Assembly (NCBI GenBank): GCA_023053575.1
Contig: JAKZAP010000017.1
Span: forward strand, 6,703,501 to 6,767,500
Direction of reading: 5' to 3'
Length of the DNA: 64,000 nucleotides
From: Branchinecta lynchi
Lineage: Eukaryota > Arthropoda > Branchiopoda > Anostraca > Branchinectidae
The position numbers and the translations under genes were made by a program. The notes under the pieces are model-generated. The model was not told where the DNA came from and ran no database searches. It saw only the letters and a program-made list of their open reading frames with translations. Below are positions 55,009-64,000 of the stretch, piece after piece. How positions within the stretch are numbered: the stretch's first letter is position 1; every line of letters starts with the position of its first letter.

Positions 55009-55155
55009 CTAAAATTAAGACACTAATCGACAATGTAGCGTTTACCTGTTAGCAAATGGTTTACGCGGGTAAATACTGGAGAAAAAGCAAATAAAAACTG
55101 CAAACTGTCTAGTGTAGTAGGTGAAGAAAGAGATTTGTTCGTCAGTGACTACTAA

Positions 55156-55611
55156 AGTTTAACCGAAAAGGGATGAGATGGGACAACCTAATTACCCATC
55201 AATTATTCATTTGAAGAGGCTTGAAGACCCGATGAAAATGCGTTACTTCGTTGCTCCGCTGTTCACGAATAACTGATTTTCATATAGTGGAACTTCCCAC
55301 TCGGATTTGTGGTATCTATATGCACTTTTACCTGTGTTGTCTGCATGACGAAAGCGACTTACAGAAAACAATTGTTCGTGCAGTGAGCTACCTTCCGCAA
55401 GCTGATTACTGGCCACTGAAAAGCCGCATTTGTATTAAGATTGAAATTTTTCCGCTACATAGAAGAATTTTGCGTTCCGAGGACGGTTGTAGATATTCTG
55501 GACATGATACTAGGGCAAACATTGAAAAAAAAAAAAATCCTTAATATAATCCAAATAATGCACTGTGTTCAGTTAAATGATACAAAAATAAGTGGGCTTT
55601 TCAGTTAAACT
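55156..55611. mobile_element. TTAA MITE, second copy
   Basis: The ends are AGTTTAACCGAAAAG and CTTTTCAGTTAAACT. TTAA is intact on the right (55612-55615) and decayed to CTAA on the left. Shared internal words with 11795-12231 (inverse orientation) include CCCGATGAAAATGCGTTACT-like sequence. An A run of about 13 lies near 55527. Confidence 0.75.
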
Positions 55612-57456
55612 TTAACAAGGAAAAGTGACGAGTGTCTCCTCAGAGACTCGTTGTATTTTGAACTGAAATCGACCTAAAATTAAGACAGTAATCGACAATC
55701 AATCAATTACCCTGTTAGCAAAGGGCTTACGCGGGTAAATATTGGAGATCCAAAAGCAAACAAAACTGTGGAATGGAAAATAAAAGATTACGCCCAGGGG
55801 TAAATACACACATGCCGAATCCATATCTCAACTTGGTTTTCTCCGATGATTAGCCTTAAATTAGGACTTGAAAATATACGACTGGCTAAAAACACAGCAC
55901 CAGCAGGCTCAAGAAATATTTAACGTTATGAGTTCTAAAACGTTACAAAAATACCATTGTGGTAGTAAAAGAAAAAATAAAATAAGTAACAGGAGTTAGA
56001 CGATGCCGTTAGACGACCGAATTCGACAATTTCATCCAACTTTTGTTCAGTTTGAGTCTATTTCACCGCATTTGGTACGTCCCTACGTAAATTCGGTGAT
56101 TCACCTGAGTTTTGTCTGGTCCGCATCTCTTACCAGACTTACCACATTCGGTTGTTTTAGGTGGTCTACCAGAGTTTTATTCTATTCCGAAAATCGGTCG
56201 TCATACCGCTTCCGATCTGCTCCTTATTTTTTAGTTGATTTTTCGGTACCGTAGTACGAATTCATTATTTGGTTCACCTCAGTTACTGTGCTTGGTAATT
56301 TAAGTGGTATTTATTTAGCTCTTGTTCTTTGCCATTTAACGGTAGCTTCAAGTGATTTCCATTCATTACTTAACTTGTACTTCAGAACTTCACGAATAGG
56401 CACGTCTCCTGACGTGAAAACTACCCTATTTTTGTTTGCTTTAAATTCAGAATAAATCTACTTTACATCTACTTTACCCTGGATGGACCCTTTTTTCGCT
56501 AGGCAGCTCTGTGGTTTAATGGGTAGCCTTGGGATCGCAAAAAGGCACTTTGATCACGAGTGTTTCCAAAAAATTCGCCTGCGGCACATTTAGCAGTTTT
56601 CACTACTTAGAAGAAGGGTACGTCACTTAATTGGCGTTTGAGGCTTGGAATTTTGGGGTGCTTGAACCACGTCAAAAGCTAGAAGTTGCCAGAAAAAAGG
56701 CGGATTCAGAAAATTTTGCCTGCGGCGCTTTCATTTTTCCTGGGTACAGCCGTGCGCAGCAACTGCGTTTTTTGTCGGCAAAACTGGGCGTCCCTCAAGG
56801 GTAAAAGGCTAGTGACGGCGTATCCTTGGAAAAAAACACAGAAATTGAAGAGCGTGAAAACACGCCAAATTTTCTGTTTAGACTTGATTTTGTACATACT
56901 ACGCAACTTCTCACAGTCTAGCTTCTTGAAGGCAACTCGCTATGTTTAAAAAAAAAATTTATGAATTCGGTCAACATCAGGTACCGATTCGGTCAATTTT
57001 TTACCAGGTTCGCCCCCCCCCCCCCCCCCAATGAAGAAAGGCTCGGGACGCCCCTGCTTCCCACACAAACTCCTGCTTCTAACGTAACTCAGATCACAAG
57101 CAGCAGCTTTTACCGTATATAGCCAAGACAAATTTAAACTCAGCGCCGCTGGGGATTTTTTTGTAATCCGACCTTTTTCTGGCATTTCTAGCTTTTAAGG
57201 TGGCTGAAATCTTAGGCCTAACAGCTCACCTAAATTACGGGCCATTCAACCAGACAGCAAGTGGGCAACTATGAAAGAAGGCGCAGGTAAAGTTTTGCGA
57301 AACACTTTAAAGGCTGCCTACTATATCTGTCCGTGCACCGATAACTCGCAAACGGAGTGGGGTATTTTCCCGGAAGTTGGTACGAGGTAGTTGGTAGTGC
57401 TTCGACTTTGAATTTAGACTACACAAGAATAGTGCAATCATCAGACCCGTCATACA

Positions 57457-57751
57457 GAGCGTGTTCCATCCTACTTACGGTAGTTACTACGCATGACGTC
57501 ACGAATTCTGTTTTTGCCGTCAAGGCTGGAACGATTGTTCTATTTTCCAGCAGGATCTCACGCCAGGAGCGAATCCGACCAATCACGTTACGCAGATGTG
57601 TAGTTACTACGCTCCCGAGCATGGTAAGCAAATAGTAACTATTAGTTACTATTCCGACAAGGTTGGAACGGTCAGCGTAGTAACTTTTCGTGAGGATGGA
57701 ACGGAAATAGGAACTAATAGTAACTATTTGTTAGGAGGGTGGAACACGCTC
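57457..57751. mobile_element. MITE, GAGCGTGTTCCACCC family, copy 3
   Basis: The ends are GAGCGTGTTCCATCC and GGGTGGAACACGCTC, flanked by ACA on both sides (57454-57456 and 57752-57754), a clean 3-bp target duplication. It is in the same orientation as copies 1 and 2. Confidence 0.9.
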
Positions 57752-57939
57752 ACAGTGCTTACAAAGCCTGTTCATGAGCAAACCTTACGAAGCCATTGAA
57801 ACAAATAAATAGACCTGTTTCTTTTTAAGAGAAGGAGATTTTTGCACAAAATGGGGATAATGTTGAAACGTCGCGCCGCAGTTGAAATTTTCGAAAACCA
57901 GCCTGTTTTCAGCGCCACAAGTGAAAATCACGATTTGGT

Positions 57940-58870
57940 AATGGCGTTTATGTCACTCTGACAAGTTCGAAGCATACGACTATCATTCCAACAAGCTCAA
58001 AACACACGATATTTCTTAACGTAATGACTTATAGAAAATCGCTATACAACCATACGACCAGAAATAGGTCATTTGCTGTCGAAATTCACCTAACTGCCTC
58101 ATATGGCAAGCTCAACACTTACGACTGTCTCTAATATATGAATAGAAAATCTCATCGTAAAATACGACAAGAAACGGGTCATTTTCAGGGAAAATTCACG
58201 GTTGATGTCGTTCTGGCAAGTTGCATATGACTGTGATTCTGACAAACGGAGAACACAAAACTGTGAATCTGACAAGCTTAAAACATACTACTAAATTTCT
58301 ATGGAACAATACGACCAGACACAGGTCGTTTGAAGGCGAAGTTCGCGATTACACTGTAAAAAGTTTCTCCGAATAAGGATGCAGAATTTGCTACTGGTAT
58401 TAGTCTCTTTTCGGATAAAATTAATCCAATGTAGGGTTAATCTTATCTCAATAAAGACAAGATTAATCCCAGTAGCAAATCCTGCAAGATTTTTTTTTAC
58501 AGTGTACCTAACTACTTTGTCTGCCTTTATCTGGCAAGCTCAAAACTTACGACTGTCTCTAATTTACGACTAGAAAATCCCTTCGTGAAGTACGACAGGA
58601 AACGGGTCTTTTCAGGCGAAAATTGCGGTTGATGTCATTCTGGCAAGCTCAAACCTATGACTTTCATTGTAGGAAACTCAGAGCACACAACTGTGAATCC
58701 GAAAACATACGAATAGGTTCTTCCTAGCCATACGACTAATAAATGTGATCTGTGGGTGAAATTCACGTTTGCTAACTGCCTGTATGTCATTCTGAAAAGC
58801 TTAAAACATACGACTGTCATAGAGACAAGCTCGAAACATACGACAGAGAGTAGATTCTCTGGAGCATGGG
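57940..58870 (+). repeat. Satellite-like region of CATACGACT words
   Basis: CAAGCTCAAAACATACGACT-like words recur about every 60-150 bp, alternating with ACGACCAGAAACAGGTC-like and GGCGAAATTCAC-like words. Units are diverged, so this is an old, irregular tandem array. It is interrupted by a 153-bp TA-flanked MITE. Confidence 0.65.
58352..58504. mobile_element. 153-bp MITE with CACTGTAAAAA termini
   Basis: The ends are CACTGTAAAAA and TTTTTACAGTG, flanked by TA (58350-58351 and 58505-58506). The inner arms also pair (CAGAATTTGCTACTGG against CCAGTAGCAAATCCTG). TA duplication suggests Tc1/mariner-like mobilisation. The CACTGTA start resembles the outer element at 15253-15674. Confidence 0.8.
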
Positions 58871-59099
58871 CGGTGAGTCATCCCCCCCCTTCGAACCGCC
58901 CCTGGCTGCACGTGGTCTGGACATATGTTTTGCATATCTAGGTCATCTGTTCTCATCACCCATAAAGTAGCATTCGATTTGGTCCACACGTTCGCAACCT
59001 ACGGAAGTCAGTGATTTCTAGATTCCCCTTATCTAAACTCCCTCAAAAATGGTCAGATCCAGGAACAGAAATAACCTAAGGCATTGTGTCGGTCCTTAA

Positions 59100-59780
59100 G
59101 GCTATTTGGTCGGGTCACTAATATGCCTGTTAAGTTTCATCGTCCTTGGCACATACTGGAACTGTTCTGACTCGCGATCACGCGGAATTCCGGGAAACCC
59201 CTCCAACTCGCCCCAGAGAGACACAATACGACCTGCTTCCGTCCAGAACGTATCTAGTGCTTATGCTTGTTCTTCCCACCAAATTCCATCCCAATCCTTC
59301 GACTCTAAGCGTTTCACGAGATTCCAGTCCCGCTCCAATCCCCCTCCCCCCACAGGTACCGGACATGTCGTGGAACATCTAAGGCGATAGCTCTTCCCAT
59401 TTGCCAAGGTTCATTAAATCCGATCACCCGTTCAAAAGTTATACATGCCACTAGATTTCGGATTCCCCATCCCTCCACCCCCCCCACGATGGTCGGATCA
59501 GGGAAACGACTATTCTCGAGTCAGTCTGTTCGGGTCCCTGAAAGGCCTACCAAGTTTAATCGCCCTAGTACCGAACTTGCGGGATCTCCGAATTCCGTAC
59601 CCACCCACCCCAAACTCCCCCACAGTGCCCAAATCCGGTTCGGTCATGTCAACGATGTATCTAACTCCCCCCAAAGTCACCGGATCCGGTCCGGAATTTG
59701 AAGTGAATCGCCCGAGACGTGAGGTCTTCTCAAATATCAATTGCCCATTCGAAAGTTACACATACCTCATTTTTCCGGAT
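59100..59780 (+). repeat. Diverged C-rich repeats
   Basis: These are homologous to 4330-5655 (CACCAAATTCCATCCCAATC, CGATCACCCGTTCAAAAGTT, GATGGTCGGATCAGGGAAAC). Open frames here are by-products of the repeat. Confidence 0.75.
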
Positions 59781-59793
59781 TCCCCCTCACTCG

Positions 59794-60035
59794 TTGATAA
59801 ATATTCCTTGAGCCCAAGCTGACTTTGAAACATATATTCAAATAATGTATACAACGGATGCGTCAGCTACGATTCTTCATCAGCAATACTTCGTCCCTTC
59901 TTGTCAATGGTCCTCGTCAGGCTGTCAATCTTCAGGGTCGACGTCGGGGAAGGAAACAAACCTGTAATCTTTGATTATTGCTGACGAAGAATCGCAGCTG
60001 ACATATCCGTTGTATACATTATTTGAATATATCCC
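59794..60035. repeat. Foldback-family copy with long inverted arms
   Basis: The arms at about 59841-59890 and 59977-60030 are inverted copies (ATATTCAAATAATGTATACA against TGTATACATTATTTGAATAT). Between them lie CTTCGTCCCTTCTTGTCAAT and TCGTCAGGCTGTCAATCTTC. Confidence 0.8.
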
Positions 60036-60414
60036 CCTCCCTCTGCTCCTGCCCCCCAGATGGTCGGATCGTGGACATGACGATTTCCAAGTTAATCTGG
60101 TCGGGTCCCTGATATGCCTGCAAAGTTTCATCGTCCTAGCTTATGTGGAAGTGCCCGAACTAGGAAAACCCGGACAGACCGACCGACATAAACCGACATA
60201 AAAAAAAAAATACAGGGGAAAAATTACAAAACAGCAGATTGTTTATGAGGCATGTCACCCAAATTGGGAGCGTCAGCCTCATCTGCGGCCCAGCAAGGGA
60301 TTCGAATACCCTAGAATGCACTTCTGTAGAAAAAGAGCAGAAAAGCACTAGTATCAGTAGGACTACCCTAAGCAGAGGAGTCTTTTTAGAAGAATGTATC
60401 TACTTATCTATTAC

Positions 60415-60519
60415 CTGGTCATTCAGCTGACTTCGAACTCTTATCCGTGCTGTTATATCACCAAATTTCAGGACATCCTCCTCGTCGAAAAAATAGTGAA
60501 CATTAGGCTTTAAGGCTTT
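60415..60519 (-). CDS. MDC1: MDC1 orthologue, FHA domain exon 3
   Basis: The acceptor CATTCTAG precedes 35 codons, KALKPNVHYFFDEEDVLKFG then DITARIRVRSQLNDQ, and a CAG|GTAATA donor. It matches the last strands of an FHA domain (x-L-x-x-x-x-x-(L/F)-x-(D/E)x-D-x-(L/I)-x-FG). Both ends are phase 0, joining TFIGN|KALKP upstream and DQ|VDF downstream. Confidence 0.95.
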
Positions 60520-60676
60520 CTAGAATGGAAATTAATAATCAGTGTTTCACAATTCGTTGACGTTTCAGACAACTAGGACAAATAACAAGTAAAAAAAAAA
60601 ATCTTAACATGACAGCTTGTACCATAAATAGTTCATCAATTCCATCCAATCCTCTCGGTACAACAAATAACTCCCC

Positions 60677-61022
60677 GTATGGAAATAATGCAAGTCATCG
60701 TATTATGGGACATTTTTCTAATCGTAAAGAGTTAACAACAATTGAAAACGATCGTAAACAATTGTTTTTCTACGATTGGAAACGCTTGTTTACGATTGTA
60801 AATAGCTGTTTCCAATCGTTTGCGATTGTAAACAGTTGTTAACGATTGTATTTTTACGATTGAAACCGATTGTTTCCGTATTTTTGGAAACAACTGTTTC
60901 CAATCGTAAACATCTGTTTCCAATCGTAGAAAAACAAATGTTTACAATCGTTTCCAATTGTTTTCAACTGTTTATGACTGAAAAAATGTCCCATAATAAG
61001 ATGACTTGAATTATTTCCATAC
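60677..61022. mobile_element. 346-bp foldback MITE of ATCGTAAACA words
   Basis: The arms GTATGGAAATAATGCAAGTC (60677) and GACTTGAATTATTTCCATAC (61022) are inverted, followed inwards by TATTATGGGACATTTTT and its inverse. The core consists of repeated AATCGTAAACA/TGTTTACGATT and GATTGGAAACA/TGTTTCCAATC words. It lies between two FHA exons of MDC1. Confidence 0.85.
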
Positions 61023-61799
61023 AGGTTCCAACCGGACTCCGCATTCCGACCGGACTACTCGTCTGAGAGAAATATGGACTGCAACTATCCGAAGGCGAGG
61101 GCTCGGTTTTCTGGTTCAGTCCAAAACCATATCGTTTATTCAGCTCTATCATCCAAGTTCTGTTTGTTTTAAAATTCAACTTTTACGGATTCCCGCTGAG
61201 CTTCGTCATCTGAGGTGAAAAACGATTAAATGTTCAGCGAGCTGAATATTATTCTTACTGCTTTACTTTTATATACTCCGCTTTCCAAAAATGACGGTAA
61301 CAAACAATTACTTACTTACCAATGTCCGCTATTTAAACAGCACCATCGGGCATTATTTTTTTCGTAAAAAAATATTATGGTCTTATGCAAATTCCGGCAT
61401 TTTTATCGATTCAAGGCACACATGACTGTATATCTTGACCAAGCGTGCTAGATTACCCTTATGCTAACAAATTTCACCAGCTCCGCTAAGCTCCGCTAGT
61501 GAACTTTATAGTTCCGCAATTTCTATTTAAAAATTCATGCCCCACCGCCCGTTCAAGACAAAGAAATAAAAGCATTTCTGAAATCAGCTTGGAACCAAAA
61601 GCAACCGTCTAATCAGACTATAAGTTTCCCAACCATATTTTCAAAGCCCCTACCCGATCTGAGGTTCAAAGTCCATCCACAAAATCTCACTTTGACATCA
61701 AGAATCGCCCCAACAACTTTCACATATCGACAGACTGACGAAACGATAGCCCCTTTCGTTCTGGATAAAAAAAAAAAAAAAATCAAATACGGTACTCAC

Positions 61800-61895
61800 A
61801 TTTCCTATAAAGGTCTTGTTTGTGCTTCCCACGTCCAAAACCTCATGTGCACCAATGCCATCAGTTTCTATGCATGCATGTTTGCTCGACACCGT
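61800..61895 (-). CDS. MDC1: MDC1 orthologue, FHA domain exon 2 (phosphothreonine pocket)
   Basis: The acceptor GATGTTTCAG precedes 32 codons, TVSSKHACIETDG then EVLDVGSTNKTFIGN, with donor AAT|GTGAGT. These are the S-x-(K)H and (S)xN(K/G)T-x-(I/L)-N blocks of the FHA domain, containing the conserved serine, histidine and asparagine that bind phosphothreonine peptides. In vertebrate MDC1 this domain binds phosphorylated T4 of a second MDC1 molecule (dimerisation) and ATM. Confidence 0.96.
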
Positions 61896-62770
61896 CTGAA
61901 ACATCGGGATTATTCAAAGATTCACAAATGTAATCTTGCTTTCATGCTAGCTTTTTACTGCCCTATCCCCATCTAGAACAGATTTTCGTCCAAACTCTCC
62001 CTTGTATCAGTAAACTGAAGAAAGAGAGACGAGAATTGCCCAACTATCCACCATCCAAGCATTGGCTATGACATTCAAATTGGATGGTAAAATGATTGTG
62101 ACAGATAGACGGATTTTTTTGTTACCAATCCTCCTCTGAGAGGCGAAAAGATGTTAGTGATTTACAAGCACCAACCTACATGCAGTACCATATGTGGCGG
62201 TGGCAGTTCGGGGAAGGAGCCTGCCTTTACTCACATCGTATGATGTTAGGAAGGGAAAACTGTGTACTCTGTGCTTTGAATAATTGACTGGTGATGATGA
62301 TTTTATTCCCACTAAAATCAGCTCAAGACACAAGATGGGAAGATGCAATAAATACAAAGAAAAAAAGAGGAAAAAATTAAACACACAAAAAACATCTAGT
62401 CCAAAACTTAAAAATGTATTAAGCTAAAAAAAAATTAACATCGTGATCAGTGTTCTGGACATAACTGTCAACTTTTTCATCTACTGCTGTTAGTGGTTTA
62501 TGGATCTGATGACATTTGCATTTTTTTTTTCTGGCATAAGAGACTTGTTTACTTGTTTTGTTGACCATCTTGGTTAGAAGTTTCTCAACTGAACATATAG
62601 GGTAGACGATTGAGTTGCAGACTTTTGCTAGGATAGGGTGGTTACATCATTACAAAAACATAATCTTTACAAGGTACTTAAAGTCCTCTAGCAGAGCTAT
62701 AGCTACTGAATGAACTGGCAACTTGATTAATACTGAAGAACTGCATGGTTTGGCAAGCCAACCCACTCAC
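61896..62770 (-). other. MDC1 intron
   Basis: AT-rich sequence; no repeats or additional exons recognised. Confidence 0.6.
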
Positions 62771-62872
62771 CTTGTGCTGTATTACAATATCACAGGAATC
62801 ATCTCTTCCAACAGTATACAGTTTTCCAGGTGACAGGGTAAAAACCTCACCTTGTACTTCCAACTTAACAAC
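62771..62872 (-). CDS. MDC1: MDC1 orthologue, FHA domain exon 1
   Basis: The acceptor TTATAG before 62872 precedes 34 codons: VVKLEVQGEVFTLSPGKLYTV then GRDDSCDIVIQHK, ending CAC AAG|GTGAGT. GRDxSCDIVI is the opening block of an FHA domain, with the phosphate-binding arginine. Phase 0 at both ends. The preceding exon should carry the start codon and, by analogy with vertebrate MDC1, a short acidic N-terminus with an ATM TQ site; it was not found in 62873-64000 and probably lies beyond the window. Confidence 0.93.
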
Positions 62873-64000
62873 CTATAACAAAGAAACAACTGTATCCGAT
62901 TCTTTTGGTATTGTATCCTATTTTGTCAAAATAACATCAATTCTCAAATGTCTAGCATGCTACAGGCAGGCCAATCAAAATGTGAAGTTTTCTTGCAAAG
63001 CAGTTAAATTCAGTAGTGGATTTTCCAAAAATTAGTAACCACCAGACTAGTGAATGACACATTCGTCTTCAACGAAGGGATTTAAAGCTGCAAACAACAG
63101 TAACTGACAACCCATCTTCTTTGTTGCACAATCTGAAATAATGGGCCTCCTTCCAAATGTAATGTTTCAGCCAGCACAGTGAAACTGATTTGCAATAACT
63201 CCAGTAGAAAATTGAAAGGAACCCTATCACAAAACAACTCAAACTGCACACATGTGATCTGTAAACCTCTGCTAGTTTACGCATCTCTGTTGTTGGCTAA
63301 AATCCGCTACTTTCAAGAGCTGTTTTTGTACTCCACTAGTTTTGGAAAGCAAACAAACTTTTTTGGAAAGCGAGTCCAGGACATGAGTGGAAACTGATCT
63401 TGGAAAGTTTAATAGCTGGCATTGCTTACTGTGAATTCTTGTACATTGACACTTTTCATTTTGCTTTTCAGAAAGCTTGAGGACCTGACAATGCCAGAAT
63501 TACAAGTCACGATTCAAGATTAAAATCTCTCCATTGGCTCTGCTATCTACAGTGGTCCCAATGATTCATACACAAATCAATGCAAGTACCCCCCCCCCCA
63601 AAAAAAAAAAAAATCTGTTTCAAAATGTCCGGTATCTTCTTTTTATATTTTCACTTCAACCCACAAAATTCTTGAGGTTTCTGTATAAAATTGATAATGC
63701 TACTGAAAATATAGACACAAATTCTGGTTGGAGGCTGTCATATTATGTCAGATTACACAGCCACTTATTTTATATTTTCAATTCCACCCATTATCAGCGG
63801 GGTAGTGCTCTCTAACCAGGAGATGGCACTTAACATTGAAACCTGTGACAATGACAGAAAATTGAGGATCTCTATATGACTGGTTGAAACTTTGCCAAAA
63901 CTAAAAAAAATAGGCTAGGTAAAAAATTACTAAGCACAAGTAAATTTCGCCTTTCTAAATTTCTGCATCAGTTTAGTTTCTGGTAATGATAAAATTCTTA
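62873..64000. other. Upstream part of MDC1, no supported exon
   Basis: No minus-strand first exon of MDC1 was recognised. On the plus strand, TTTGCTTTTCAG at 63461-63472 is followed by 17 codons (KLEDLTMPELQVTIQD) and a TAA, which has the look of a terminal exon, but no partner exon was found. A C run followed by an A run is at 63591-63613. Confidence 0.35.

Larger units (their letters stand above)
55009..60414 (-). other. MDC1 intron rich in repeats
   Basis: The 5.4-kb intron holds a TTAA MITE (55156-55611), a C run (57008-57029), MITE copy 3 (57457-57751), a CATACGAC satellite-like region with a nested TA MITE (57940-58870), C-rich repeat relics (59100-59780, 60040-60190) and a foldback copy (59794-60035). 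Stretches 55612-57456 and 60190-60414 are unrecognised. Confidence 0.75.

Noticed and set aside
63473..63528. A possible plus-strand terminal exon encoding KLEDLTMPELQVTIQD and a stop
   Set aside because: Good acceptor and short open tail, but no upstream partner exon; too short to support a gene.

Overview
The window is nuclear DNA of a metazoan, almost certainly an invertebrate. Coding sequence is split into short GT-AG exons separated by introns of up to about 14.5 kb. The non-coding part is crowded with decayed LINEs, small inverted-repeat (MITE-like) elements, tandem duplications and long C/G homopolymers. Nothing looks bacterial, and I see no convincing tRNA, rRNA or CRISPR array. I cannot place the phylum: the three genes are found across animals and the repeats are not ones I can tie to a clade.

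Three genes are recognisable, each assembled from exons whose splice phases agree. (1) Plus strand, 1305-9457/9514: the 3' part of an INPP5K/INPP5J-type inositol polyphosphate 5-phosphatase, with the end of the catalytic domain followed by a SKICH domain; the 5' part lies left of the window. (2) Plus strand, 21556-38956: mitochondrial ribosomal protein mL50 (MRPL50), four exons giving 196 residues, with the first exon not found. (3) Minus strand, 62872 down to 40883: an MDC1 (mediator of DNA damage checkpoint 1) orthologue. Nine exons give 2345 residues in one uninterrupted frame: an FHA domain from three exons, a linker exon, a single 5971-bp central exon full of TQ motifs and several internal repeat families, and tandem BRCT domains from four exons. 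Only the extreme N-terminus is missing. mL50 and MDC1 are convergent.

Layout: 1-1304 LINE relic and low-complexity DNA; 1305-9514 5-phosphatase gene, whose first intron holds a ~135-bp monomer array and a 430-bp tandem triplication; 9515-21555 intergenic, with many MITEs; 21556-38956 mL50, whose largest intron holds monomer arrays, an 819-bp tandem duplication, a LINE reverse transcriptase pseudogene and a 272-bp tandem duplication; 38957-40882 a candidate unidentified exon and LINE scraps; 40883-62872 MDC1, whose introns hold MITEs of several types, a long foldback and satellite-like DNA; 62873-64000 no supported exon of MDC1.

The genes are functionally unrelated (phosphoinositide signalling, mitochondrial translation, DNA double-strand-break signalling). 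The most interesting signal is in MDC1. Besides conserved FHA and BRCT ligand-pocket residues, its central exon carries about 14 TQ-x-[FL] motifs and three further repeat families (five LTQ-x-MD-x-x-F-x-SP modules, three [ST]DS-x-L-[VI]-x-A-x-E modules, four GRT-x-KVV-acidic modules) that I do not recognise from vertebrate MDC1. They may be phospho-regulated docking sites.
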